From Annulohypoxylon bovei var. microspora (taxonomy: Eukaryota > Ascomycota > Sordariomycetes > Xylariales > Hypoxylaceae): 64,000 nt of DNA. Within the stretch, counting starts at the first letter, position 1, and every line of letters starts with the position of its first letter. The translations under genes were made by a program, and so were the position numbers. The notes under the pieces are model-generated. The model saw nothing but the letters and a program-made list of their open reading frames with translations. It was not told the origin of the DNA and ran no database searches. Of the stretch, positions 45,718 through 56,500 are shown in pieces. The DNA is taken from contig MU405257.1 in assembly GCA_022836615.1 (NCBI GenBank), positions 62,001 to 126,000 on the forward strand, in the 5' to 3' direction.

Positions 45718-45848
45718 GGGACAATTAGCTCAGTCGTTTAGGTTACATAATCCGAGTAATGCATGCTGGTATCTCACGAGTAGGTACATCTGCCACTTGA
45801 CGAGGCCGATGGTTTGAAGCGAGTTCGTAGGGTATTCCTTTTTTTTTC
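45718..45848 (+). other. tRNA-like or SINE-like sequence (weak)
   Basis: GGGACAATTAGCTCAGTCG at 45718 resembles the 5' side and D-arm (A box) of a eukaryotic tRNA. GGTTTGAAGC at 45811-45820 resembles a B box, and a run of nine T follows at 45839-45847, as in a Pol III terminator. No complete cloverleaf can be folded by eye, and the A-to-B distance (about 86) is long for a tRNA. It could be a decayed tRNA-derived SINE head or coincidence. Confidence 0.25.
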
Positions 45849-46119
45849 TCCTTTTTTCTTTGCCTCGTCAGAATGGGCATTTCATAATTCACTACCAACA
45901 CACAACAACATACCCACCTACACAAGGCGCACCACAAGCAAGCATTCTTTCCAATTACTATTTCACAACGGCTTCACCCTACATACTTTCAGAAATTTCC
46001 CTACTATCAATCTATTGTCTCTTTTTTTTTTTCCTCAAATATTTATTAAACAGCGAATTGGCATACCTAGCCCTAAAGCAATCCCCGTTAGTAAGTGCCT
46101 AAGATTTCCCTTCTCTAGG

Positions 46120-47290
46120 AGAGAGGGTGGCCGAGGAATATAAAGAGGCGTATGTAGCCGAAGAGAACGAAAAGCAGGTCGAGGAACGCGAGAGTAGCGT
46201 TGTATCCTAGCAAAAGGCCTCCAAGCACAGCCCAGGAGATATCCTAGGTTAGTTGCCACCATAAAAATAGATACTGCCGAGAACAAATATAAACGACACA
46301 CCCGCAAAGACTACCACTATATACGAAGAGTGGAAGAACGCAACATGCGATCAGATATGCACGTACCGAGGAAAACGCCGCGGACGGTCTCACGAAGCCG
46401 ATGGTCCATGAAAAGTATAAGGACTTCTAAGAATTAGGAGGCCTCACGGCTGCTCTACGTCGTGCTACCAAACCACGTGAGGAATTAATGGCGACACCAT
46501 ACATACATTCATATATATATTTCAACCAACCATACTGGCCCCCCTTTTTTTCTGTACCTACCATCTCCAGCTCAACGGAGAAGCAAAAGACCAGGGCATC
46601 TCCCGAGATCAGACAGGAGCTATACCCGGCCACCGCTCTCAAAGAGGTCATGAGGAACCCCACAGTGACATAAGATCGTGGAACCCTCCTACGAGGAAGC
46701 GCCCCCGTCTGCTGATTACAAGAACACCTTCCCAGATTGGGATAAGAATAAATAAGGATGAGCAGTACAAAGGGCTCAAGCCCCCTGAACCACATCCCGC
46801 TCGACATCGTTGGGTATACCTCAGCAAAGGTCAAGGAAGGGCGCAAGTATAAGCTCAAGCGCTTGAGTAAGTTCGAATACCTCCTGCCTTCCTCCCTCCC
46901 TACCTACCTACCTACCTACCTACCTACCTACCTACCCCTATCCACCCGCCCAACAAACTACCGCCACCACCCATTAGAGAACGTTACCTAACCACCCCCC
47001 TCGCCCCAACAAGCGCACCAAGTCTAGCTTTAGTCCTACCGACGACCACTAACCATACTCCGCAGTAAAGCACAGCTCCCCGTGGATGCCGGGGAGAAAA
47101 ATGACATTCAATCCCGACATTTCTGCTGGTAGAAGGGGTTCTATTCGCCTGCGAGCGCAGGCGTACATCCGCACCGAAGACGCAGATGGAGACTATGGGC
47201 GGATAAGGCTGCCGTGGCCACAGGGTCTTTAGAAAGATCCGAGTCCGCAATCAGGAGAGTCGGGAGATATGATATACGCAGGAAAACGCA
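46120..47290 (+). pseudogene. Second degenerate gene relic with Gln-to-stop pattern
   Basis: From about 46120 one frame reads VAEEYKEAYVAEENEKQVEE and continues protein-like, interrupted by TAG 46208, TAG 46250, TAA 46262, TAG 46268, TGA 46409 and TAA 46418. Between them lie sensible segments (QKASKHSPGDILG, YEEWKNATCDQICTYRGK). At least four of the six stops are explained by CAG/CAA becoming TAG/TAA. Further protein-like pieces follow in other frames (EEAPPSADYKNTFPDWDKNK near 46695, GLKPPEPHPARHRWVYL near 46775, MTFNPDISAGRRGSIRLRAQ near 47100), with a splice-donor-like GTAAGTTC at 46867 before a TACC microsatellite. It may be one multi-exon gene or several. No family recognised. Confidence 0.5.
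46901..46936 (+). repeat. (TACC)9 microsatellite
   Basis: Nine uninterrupted TACC units, inside a putative intron of the degenerate gene. It is the pure form of the TACCTA word scattered through the intergenic DNA. Confidence 0.95.
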
Positions 47291-47613
47291 GACCCACCCT
47301 ACTATTCGCGTTCACCTTATCTACGCCGTAGGTGCGAATTATAATACTGTAGGTAGTTGCATAGGTAGATTACCAGATTGGGTTTACGACAGACGGCCCT
47401 CTCAACATCAAAATGGCATTAGATAGCAGCCAGCACGTAATGAAACCACACGTTATAGCCCCCGGAAGCAACATCTTGTTCCATTACCGCGATATGCGCG
47501 AATGTATGCTATCTGACTATGTATGTACGCCCAGCGACGCGAATGCAACCCAGCTCAACCCAACTCCACATAGCTTCATTTCAACGTACCCTTACCCCAT
47601 CTCGCCGCCCCCC
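47291..47613. other. 3' flank of the pof7-type gene
   Basis: No gene seen. It lies between gene relics and the convergent end of the F-box gene. Confidence 0.5.
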
Positions 47614-49200
47614 CTAAACCTCCCCCGCGCCGTAGCTCCTAACGCGGCTAAAGAAGAACGGTTTGTAGTGCCTGAGCGCGAACTCAGCCCAGTCGTCCGT
47701 CTCGCGGTTGTAGCTCCAGAAGCCCTTCCAGCTGACCTTATTACTCCCCGGCTTAGCCTTGCCCGCGGCCGTGCTCTTGAAGGTCAGCTCCATGCGGTAC
47801 ATGTACTTGGGGCCGACGCCCTCGGTCTCGACGTACAGGTCGCCCTCCAAGTCCGCGACCGCGGGCGCCGCCTCCGGGCTGTCGTCCTCGCCCGAGAGCC
47901 TCCACCGGCCCTTGAGCGCGTTGCCCATGACGGCGGACGGCAGGTGCGGGCCGGCGCCGCCGCGGTGCAGGGCTAGGTTGTCCTTGGTCATGTGGTGGAC
48001 GACGTGGGCGGGCTCGTCGGTGGTCAGCAGGCTGATGGCCGAGCCGTCGCGGAACAGGCGCAGGTAGCGGTAGTACGTGACGATGTGGACGGGGCTGTTC
48101 CACGTGATCTGGTGGACGGAGGCCTGGCCCGCGCGGATGTAGTTGACGGTGCTGATGTAGCAGCCGTTGAAGCGGACGCGCGGGCGCCGCCGGAACATCG
48201 TCAGCCACGACCCCGCGTACAGGCTGTTGAGCAGCGCGCTGGTCGTCGCGCGCCGCTCCTCTTGTCTCTGCCGGACCAGCTCGTCGTGCGCGAAGACGTC
48301 CGGGTCGGCGTCGGAGCCCGAAAGCGGCTCCCAGAAGATGCCCGTCTGCCAGTCGAAGTGCATGCCGCCGAACCCGAACTCCGACCCCAGACACACGCGC
48401 CGCCAGATCTGGTCCTCGGTCGCCACTAAGAAGGCTAATCGTTTGCAAACCTGGGCTAGGCGCACGAAGTCGCCGACGTCCGTGACGGCGACGTCGCGCA
48501 GGATGTGGACGAGGATCTCGTCGGGGAGCGCGGCCATTGGACACGGAGGCGCGGCGACGCCCTCGCATTCTGGTGGCACACCCTCGATTCTCAGGTCGGA
48601 GAAGCTGGCGATCAGGTCTGGAAGCGATAATGTGGGTCCTTCTAGGGAGTGATGGGCGGGATTAGGAACGGTCACGGAGGCGTTCGACGGGTTTATCTGT
48701 GCCGGTTTTGTCCAACGGGCCGGGAAGTGCTTGTTGCGGTAAGCCTGGTCGACGTCATCGTCCATCCGGAAGGCCTTTCGGTAGAGTTGTAGACTTTCAC
48801 CAAGCTTACCGCTTGTCTCTCTCTCAACAGCTTTCTCGTAGAAATCTAGGGCGGTCTGGGGTTCCTTCTCCTTATCCTTAGTAGTACTAGAGGAGGCATC
48901 CTGACGGCCGAGTTGATGTCCTGTTGTTTTACTTGAGTCCGGCTCATCAAAAGATTGTGTTTGGATATACTCATCCTCATCTTCTAGTTGAGGGTTAGTC
49001 TTTGAGGCGGTCTTTCTATGAGCTAGTTCACTTCTTTTCGAAGGCTTGCTTGTGGTTGAAGGTCCTGCTTGAGCTGAAGTTATTCCCTGTGGTTGTTGCT
49101 GAGAGCTAGTCGTGTTCTTAGAACGAGCTGAGACCTCGGCTCGCCATTGTTCCCTAAAGTTTTCTAATTCAGATTGGATCTGTTCAGTTGGTTGGTCCAT
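47614..49200 (-). CDS. pof7: SCF F-box protein, Pof7/Hrt3/FBXO9 type
   Basis: Single exon, 528 residues. The frame stays open 13 codons further upstream, but the first ATG is at 49200 (MDQPTEQIQSELENFREQW). Order: N-terminal Trp-containing helix and disordered Ser/Gln region (1-100); a TPR/MIT-like helical pair, TALDFYEKAVERETSGKLGE and LQLYRKAFRMDDDVDQAYR (about 115-160); an F-box, MAALPDEILVHILRDVAV to EDQIWRRVCL (about 220-270); then the family's C-terminal domain with SWLTMFRRRPRVRFNGCYIS, NYIRAGQ and SWKGFWSYNRETDDWAEF. Pof7 and FBXO9 act as substrate receptors of SCF ubiquitin ligases through Skp1 binding; FBXO9 targets include Tel2/Tti1 in mammals, while targets here are unknown. The 3' two thirds are extremely GC-rich. 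Divergent from the Mtm1-type carrier. Confidence 0.93.
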   Translation of the reverse strand: MDQPTEQIQSELENFREQWRAEVSARSKNTTSSQQQPQGITSAQAGPSTTSKPSKRSELAHRKTASKTNPQLEDEDEYIQTQSFDEPDSSKTTGHQLGRQDASSSTTKDKEKEPQTALDFYEKAVERETSGKLGESLQLYRKAFRMDDDVDQAYRNKHFPARWTKPAQINPSNASVTVPNPAHHSLEGPTLSLPDLIASFSDLRIEGVPPECEGVAAPPCPMAALPDEILVHILRDVAVTDVGDFVRLAQVCKRLAFLVATEDQIWRRVCLGSEFGFGGMHFDWQTGIFWEPLSGSDADPDVFAHDELVRQRQEERRATTSALLNSLYAGSWLTMFRRRPRVRFNGCYISTVNYIRAGQASVHQITWNSPVHIVTYYRYLRLFRDGSAISLLTTDEPAHVVHHMTKDNLALHRGGAGPHLPSAVMGNALKGRWRLSGEDDSPEAAPAVADLEGDLYVETEGVGPKYMYRMELTFKSTAAGKAKPGSNKVSWKGFWSYNRETDDWAEFALRHYKPFFFSRVRSYGAGEV

Positions 49201-49984
49201 GCTGGCAATACACTCAAACGAAACGGTCACGGATTTCAAGGATGATAAGGTTGAGTGTTCAATTGTTGATCAAAGATTGATTAAGGTTAATCTAGGTGTA
49301 TTATGAATAAGTATAGAAGTGAAAGGTAGATCTCTAGCGGTGACGCGAGTAAAATGGTTTCCCAAGTTTGCGGGCTAAATTATGGATGAAGTTGAAAAGG
49401 CGGCCAGTAATGAGGTGCTCCGGTATGACGGATCGGAATGCGTGAGATGCATTATCTAAGTCCATCTTATCGCCGAATATACCCGTGGCTGCCGTGGGGA
49501 GACCTTGGAGAGTCACACCGCGGTCGCGCGGGCTGCAGGTAGGTGATGGTGGGGTTCACAAAACAATTAGCTTTGGGTCATCCGATTGGCTCTGACATCA
49601 TGATAAGGCACCATGCATCGAAGCTCAGTGGAGATTGCTAAATTCCATCGGGTTTGAGAGCTCGGTCTCGGCTTACTGTAGGACCGGTAAAATTTCAGAA
49701 AAAGTTTAGCCTCACCGTTCTAGAATTCTCTTATGTATTGATGACGCTAAAGAAAGTTGCCCGCGATATCGCAACCCTGTTCCTCTTTTTTGGTTATTCG
49801 CCTCCGCAGTCACCTATACATACGTCCTCCACAAATAACCTAAATAAACTTGAAACCTTCCATTCCTACCAATGCAATAACTATATCTCCATCTTTTCTA
49901 TCTTGCACCTTCTATCCACTGCATCCTGCATCGAGCTGTGATAAAAGAGCGCCCCCGGGACAACCGGGCGAGGCGCACCACACA
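49201..49984. other. Divergent promoter region, pof7-type and mtm1-type genes
   Basis: 784 bp between two divergent starts. No gene supported; short frames at 49334-49516 and 49654-49941 lack features. Confidence 0.55.
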
Positions 49985-51419
49985 ATGAGCATGATGGCAT
50001 CTAATCACAGATTTGGTGGTCACAATCACGACCGATTGGGAGAGGGCGAAGACGCTTTTGTAGGGCAGACGATGGTTTCATCACAAGACGACGGGGGCGA
50101 TGGCGTGGACATTTCCGCTGGTCAGAAGATGATCTCGGCCATCTCTGGTAGTCTTGTAACTTCGCTACTTGGTAAGATTTTATATTCTATATTCTATATT
50201 CTATATATATATACGTATATATGTAGGTATGATCGGATGAAATGATACTAACACACTCGGCGCAGTTACTCCTCTAGATGTTGTCCGAGTCCGATTACAA
50301 TCGCAAGGTTCGTCGCAGCCCGTCACAGAGTTCCAGAGACTTGCAGTTTCGTCACCTAGTGCTTTTCGACCTTCGAACCTTGGAGTTACATCGTGCTGCC
50401 GAGAAGTGTTCTTCATGAATAACAATGCCGAAGTCTGCGTCGCCGGTAGCCCGATCGGAAGCATAGCTGCGTCTGGGGAATGCGCCGTAGAGGAGGTGCA
50501 GAAGAGGACATTCAACTCAACTTTCGACGGCATGAAGAAGATCGCGCGTCATGAAGGGATTACAACCTTATGGAGGGGTCTTTCCCCGACCTTGGCTATG
50601 GCTGTTCCAGGCAACATCATCTATTTCACAGGCTATGAATGGTTACGATTTAACAAGGCAAGCCCAGTCAACAAGCTCACCAAGGACGACTATGCGCCCC
50701 TAGTAGCTGGCTCCTCTGCGCGAACCATCGCCGCCGCCGTGGTAGGTCCTATCGAGCTGTTCAGGACGCGACTCCAAGCATCTCCAGGCTCGACCGCAAC
50801 GGGTCATCTAGCGAACACTTTCAAGGGTATCCGAAAGATGGTAAACGAGAATGGTTACCGTTCTCTATGGCGGGGTCTTACTCTAACTCTTTGGCGGGAC
50901 GTTCCCTTCTCGGGGATGTATTGGTTTGGCTACGAGACTATCAGGGGGAAGCTCACTGATATACGAGAAGAGCGACAAGGTCGGTCTTTGACTCGAGATG
51001 ATCATGGTTCGAAGACGGGAGCAAGGAAGCGATCGCAGAGTAGGGAGGGTCGCACAGCAACCTTTATGGATGCTTTTGCTGCGGGTGCTATTTCGGGTGC
51101 GGTTGCATCATCAGCGACGATGCCGTTCGACGTGGGCAAAACCCGCAGACAGGTCTTTCATGATGTATCAAACAAGGCCCTACCCGCGGCGAACAAGGCC
51201 ATGGCACCAGAGAGCCAACCGATGCCGCGATTCCTCTGGCACATATATTCTACGGAGGGCTTAGCAGGACTTTGGAGAGGATGGCTACCTCGAACCCTCA
51301 AGGTGGCACCGTCTTGCGCGATCATGATAAGCAGCTATGAAGTTGGAAAGCGGCTGTTTAGGGGCATGAACGAAAAGAAAGCTTTGAAAGAGCAGCAGGG
51401 CGAAGCTGGCGAGCCTTGA
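49985..51419 (+). CDS. mtm1: Mitochondrial carrier, Mtm1/SLC25A39-SLC25A40 type
   Basis: Exons 49985-50171 and 50266-51419; the 94-bp intron (GTAAGA, branch ATACTAACAC, CGCAG) restores SLVTSLL-VTPLDVVRVRLQSQ; 446 residues. Three carrier repeats are visible with PLDVVRVRL, PIELFRTRL and a degenerate PFDVGKTRR, and matching WRGLSPTLAMAVP, WRGLTLTLWRDVP, WRGWLPRTLKVAP helices. Yeast Mtm1 is needed for Sod2 metallation and iron-sulfur homeostasis; human SLC25A39/40 import glutathione into mitochondria. The first matrix loop is long (about residues 83-150) and holds four cysteines (106, 107, 120, 135), in the same loop where SLC25A39 has a four-Cys iron-sulfur-sensing site that controls its turnover. 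A second long, basic loop (RQGRSLTRDDHGSKTGARKR) precedes repeat 3. Upstream of ATG 49985 the frame is open, but the next Met is not in good context. Confidence 0.93.
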
Positions 51420-52272
51420 CGTGTACCATGATCTCTCTCCTCTCACTTCTGATTTTTGCATTAGCAGGCGTTGTTTTACCATGATACCTTATTCAGAGGC
51501 CGAGGGAATTGGAACTAAAAAAGGGTTGGATTGCGATTGCATTAAGACGATATGACTTCATAGACCGGAAATGGTTCTGTATACTACCAACCTACCAACC
51601 TACTAACCTACCTACCCACTACCTCAAGGCTCATGTTACGGAAGAGAAGACGAGAGAAGAAAAAAAGCAAATATTTGATAGATCACAACTCACCGCAGGA
51701 TCTCAACGAGTCCTAGATGAATAATATGAACCAATATGAACCAATACGATCATAGCCCTAGCGATCTATAACAAAAATGCGCATGATGACCGTTGCTAGT
51801 TCTTACTCCAATTTCAGGTAACCATAGCCCGATGTGATGTATCATTTTTTGGAGCTTCAGTGCGCTGAAAGCCAGCATGGCACAAGCCACTTTACGCGTT
51901 GCAAGTTTCGCGTGAATAGGGGTTTTTAGCGTTTGACGCGTCTACACACGCGTCTCGAGCCAATCCCCATTTAACTTACTAATTTTTCCCCTTCCCGGCC
52001 TCAACTTTTAACAATTCTATTGTCCATTACATTCGACCTATTTATGTTCCTGTGTCGACTGAATTGAATTTGTATGGTATCCTATACTCCATACATAACT
52101 TGTTTAATAAACTAGTGTTGTGGAACATCACGAGAAATCCTCCACACTGCCGTATTTACGTCATCTCAGACAGCGGGATCTAGGTCGAGTTCTAGCTCGA
52201 CTTCGACCTCCACCTCCACCTGGGCACTTACATCCATACCTCCCCGCAACTCCCAGATACAGGCCGTTCACC
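51420..52272. other. Intergenic, promoter of UNG1
   Basis: No gene supported. An ACGCGT-rich patch lies at about 51893-51955 (GACGCGTC, ACGCGTC), reminiscent of the MluI cell-cycle box bound by MBF upstream of DNA-replication and repair genes; it is about 320-380 bp before the UNG1 ATG. The last 150 bp form an open in-frame extension of UNG1 without ATG. Confidence 0.45.
51893..51955. promoter_or_regulatory. Cluster of ACGCGT (MCB-like) sites upstream of UNG1
   Basis: ACGCGT occurs three times within about 63 bp (TTACGCGTTG, GACGCGTCTA, CACGCGTCTC). ACGCGT is the core MCB element used by MBF (Mbp1-Swi6) for G1/S genes in yeasts and other fungi. Uracil-DNA glycosylase is a classic S-phase gene, so the cluster is a sensible candidate regulatory site. 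Confidence 0.5.
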
Positions 52273-53512
52273 ATGTCCTCCCTAAAGCGCAAGGGCAAGG
52301 GCGGGTCGGCCCCAGACTCAAATAAGAAGCAGAAAGTCAACGCGAGCATAACGTCCTTCTTCGGAGCACCGAAGAGCTCTCCCGGTGCACCTCCCTCGTC
52401 GCCTTTGTCCGGCATGAAACAGGACCCCGTGGCCCTCAAGTTCGACAAGAAGAGGTGGGTGGACGGTCTGACGCCCGAGCAGAAGCGCCACCTGCAGCTC
52501 GAGATCCAGACCTTGGATCCCAGCTGGCTGGCCCACCTCAAGGACGAGATCGTCACCCCGGAGTTCATCGAGCTGAAGAAGTTCCTCGAGGCCGAGGTCA
52601 AGAACGGGAAGAAGGTCTTCCCGCCCAGGGAGGACGTGTATTCTTGGTATGTCTTGTCCCGCGTTTTACGTATATCTATCTACCTTACATCTATATATCT
52701 ATATACCTACATATTCCCCAACCTATCATGCACACATACACATAAACTACATACCTAGGACACTACATCTAACAACCCACAGGTCGCGCCACACGCCCTT
52801 CAGCACCGTAAAATGCGTGATCCTCGGGCAAGACCCGTACCACAACATCAACCAAGCGCACGGCCTCGCCTTCTCGGTCCGCGCGCCGACCCCCGCGCCC
52901 CCATCACTCCGCAACATGTACAAGGCGCTAGCAAAAGACTACCCGTCCTTCGTACCCCCGCCGAACCGCTCCGGGCTGCTGACGCCGTGGGCCGAGCGCG
53001 GCGTGCTGCTGCTCAACACCTGCCTGACGGTGCAGGCGCACGAGGCCAACAGCCACGCCAAGCGCGGCTGGGAGCGCTTCACGCAGAAGGTCATCGACGT
53101 CGTCGCGCAGCGCCGCACGCGCGGCGTCGTGTTTTTGGCCTGGGGCGCCCCCGCCGCCAAGCGCGTGGCGAAAGTTGATGCGAAGCGCCATCTGGTCCTG
53201 AAGAGCGTGCACCCGAGCCCGCTGAGCGCGTCGCGCGGCTTCTTCGAGTGCGGCCACTTTAGGGCGACGAATGAGTGGCTTGCGGCGCGGCACGGCGAGG
53301 ACGAGGTTATTGATTGGGGGCTGGGCAATTGCTCGACGAAGACGCCGGCAAGGGAGGTTAAGTCGGAATCGGAACCGGAGACGGAGGTGACGCCGGTTGT
53401 GGCGGCGACGAAGGTCGAGGATGACGAGGATGCGGAGGAGGAGATGAGCAAGATGTTGCAGGAGGATGGTGAGGAAGGCACGGTGGGTGGTGCCGAGTCT
53501 GACGACGAGTGA
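52273..53512 (+). CDS. UNG1: Uracil-DNA glycosylase, family 1 (UNG)
   Basis: Exons 52273-52646 and 52783-53512; the 136-bp intron (GTATGT..CCACAG) restores EDVYSW-SRHTPFSTVKCVI; 367 residues. It removes uracil from DNA to start base-excision repair. Motif A GQDPYHNINQAHGLAFS carries the water-activating Asp142; FVPPPNRSGLLTPWAERGVL and LLNTCLTVQAHEANSH form the pocket; SVHPSPLSASRGFFECGHF is the Leu-loop motif with His268. The N-terminus has a bipartite-like basic stretch (KRKGKGG, NKKQKVN) and NASITSFF, a PIP-box-like PCNA motif with N in place of Q. An acidic tail (DDEDAEEEMSKMLQEDGEE) follows the fold. The frame is open for 51 codons before the ATG with an Arg-rich, acid-poor sequence, a possible mitochondrial isoform from a near-cognate start. 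ACGCGT sites lie upstream. Confidence 0.95.
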
Positions 53513-56500
53513 AGCACGTTCGTCCCTTTGTATTTCGGAGTAAGGGGTTAGGTAGGGCGTTCGGAGACCTGTCCTACCTGTGTAGTATACTGGCCGGCGT
53601 TTTGTGGTCTAGATGGTTGGACGGGCGTGTCATCGCGGCATATCCAGATTGTACAGTACGGGTCTAGTCAGCAAACCCTTCTAAAGGGGGGTGGCTTAAA
53701 TGAGTAATAATTGCTTCAAAGTCCTAAGTTGTGCAAGGAAACGATGATGATTCTATATTCAAGATTTTGTCAACTCTATCTTAAAAGTGCCGGTGTTTAA
53801 TAGCTACCACTCTAATAGTCGATAATATAACAGCCATCATAGTCTATTTCTTGGCCGCCTATATTCGACGTGGTACTAAATCCCTACAGTGTAAGATTGG
53901 AACCTGTGTTTAAGCTGGATAAATATATTACGCAACGAGATGGCTCAAGTGTTCCCTCGGTTGATTTGACGGAAATTCTCTCCGAGCATCGTCTAACCTT
54001 AAGGCAAGGAAGTTATGATTTCTCAGCCTAGACTTGGAAGTTGGAAACGAAGAGATCATGTCTCAAAACGTATCACCTGAGACATTCGTAATCAAGCACA
54101 ATTGTACACGCATAAACGCTATCACTACCTACCTACCACTATATATATTTGCAGTTGCCGGGTCTAGCCCTTTAAAGAAGACTAGTAGGGCAGTTGAGAG
54201 AGTGGTTCAGCCCTCTGGGAGTTAATGACAGTACGAACAAGGGAAGTCAAAGATCAAGCCAAGATGGGGGTGTAACCACGGCATCACCAAGATCTTAGCG
54301 CATAAATAGATCCGCGACAATATGCCGCTATGCTGCTTCGTATTCTGCTGCCCACGTCAGTTCGCAAGGCTGCTGCCGTAGGAAATGTCATCCTCGGCAT
54401 TAACTATATGGAGACATGGCAAGGCTGCTGAAGAACCGTCTCGGGAACCGGTAATGGGCAGATCTAGGTACTTCGTAGATACCCCACCGTATGTATTGTT
54501 ACATGCCGTCGTTGCATCGGGCGGGGTTAGGTAGGGTGTTTCGTTTTTGTGGTGCTATGTCCCTTTAGGAAGCATCTAGAAGATAATCGCTTCTGATAGC
54601 AACGAAAAAGAATATCTTGAGAACAAGACTGGTGCACGGCAATTCCGACTCCTTGAATAGGTTTCTGCGAGCATGTTAGATCTATCAAGAGAGGCTAATG
54701 TAAGTATGCGTGCTGGGGTTATCGTAGTTGTGGGAACAGTTAGGACTGAGATCACACGCTAAATATGCAGGTCCCTTGGTCCCCTGAATTCCGTATGCAA
54801 GGCGTGCCACACCTCTCTGCACACCATCTTGTCACCCTGAAGCGAGTTGTAGATAGATCTAAATATGGTTAGCGGCGTACTCTAGACTCCGGGTGACCCA
54901 AGCAGAACTAAGTTTCAGGTTTAGAGCTTCTGGAAGCTGTTTTTTTTCCATCATCCTTCGCATCAGCCCTTCCACCAGATGAGCCGTACAATCCGAAGGA
55001 TGGATAGGCTGGAGAAGCAGCAGCTAAACTACTTATGCAAGAAGTAGCATGCAACCGATGCAGGTAGTACCAAGTCCCTTGAGGACTAAATCGCCGTCAT
55101 TGGACGCGAAAACAGTCGCGGCCAGTGTGGACACGAAGGACACGTCTTCAAGGTCCGGGGACCCAATCGTATGCGTCTGCACTGCACCAATGGCTCGCAG
55201 ACAAGTCCGTCCAAATCAGGCTTCTCCTTTCCGGTGACCTCACTACATTTTGCCAACTCATCCAAATCCTAGTCTGGAAAAACTGACTGGTCGAGCCGGA
55301 CCCAATGGTTATCGCGAATTAATTGGCTTCGAGTTCCGAATGATGAGTTGTGCTCATGCAAGGTCAACGCCTATAGAATAGATGAGCTGGATCGATGAAG
55401 GGAAAGGGAAGCGCGAATAGATATTGTCTTGGCACTTGTTTGAATCATTTATCTTAATGATTGATGATTGATGATTGATGATTGATGATTGATGACCATA
55501 AAAAGGATACCAATCGCGTATCTCCAACAGGCTGGCCAAGCGAATCCATCTTCTGAGAGCACATGTTCATTCGTGTTGTTTCAACATCACTTGTTGCACA
55601 GCACGAACGCGGCCGCATACAGGACAGGATCCAGATTGAATCCAGCTTCAAACGACAAAAAGGGGGATTAGGTAACGCACGTTGGACGAATCTGGAAGAT
55701 GGTGACATTTGAGGTGGTGGTACTTGTATAGAATTGCCGATGGTGTTCCGATAATGCTCAACCCCGTCTGCTCAAATCTCAATCTGCAGGACAAGAATCG
55801 TGTTGGTGCCGATCGATACTAGCTCAGGTGGTATTCCATTTCACAACCGGCGGTAATATAATAAATGTCCACAACGGTGCCAGTGAGGTGAGTCCGGCTT
55901 GGCTTATATAAGCACATGGAAACGTGATAGTTAGTACAGGTAAACGTTTTCCTGGAAGCATTCCAGCTCAGGTCTTGAAGTGAAGCCATCGTCAAGTTTT
56001 ATTTGACGCAGAATCAGCTGTCCGGGCCCGATAGTGCATGATTCGAGACTTAGCTGACAACCAATTTACCAATAGCCTGGTAGTGGCATGGTTTTAGTCC
56101 AAAAGCTGCGGACTTAGTTTTCGTGCTAGTGAAAAAGCAAACATGGAAGTTCGCAGGTCAGCCAGACGAGAAAAAAAAAATAAGAATAGTACTGATAAAA
56201 GTAAAAGACACAGGTGGAACATTATTATTTCCATATTACATAGAAAACCTGAAGAGATTCAGATGCGAGCGAGCGAGTAACCTAACCGAACCAATTTGTA
56301 TCTGGGTATAGGTACGATAAGATGCATGTGAGGTTGAGAGGAAAAAGGTCTAGGTCCGGGTTCCTACATTGACGAATGACTTCAAAGAACTACAAGATAG
56401 CAGTTGACCTTTCAAAAAGTCTGACCGGGCAGCACCCGGTCATCACTTCCCGTCCTGTAATTAAATTAGAGTTATTGAACGCGGTCGCGAATTTGACAAG

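Noticed and set aside
44985..46430. Idea that TAG/TAA are read as Gln (alternative genetic code)
   Set aside because: All intact genes in the window use standard stops, and the changes fit RIP beside a mutated retrotransposon.
47753..48568. 271-codon Arg/Pro-rich minus-strand frame and + frames opposite the F-box gene
   Set aside because: Alternate-frame artefacts of very GC-rich F-box coding sequence; composition is typical of shadow frames.
52813..53293. Frames of about 120 codons on both strands over UNG1
   Set aside because: Shadows of the GC-rich UNG1 second exon.
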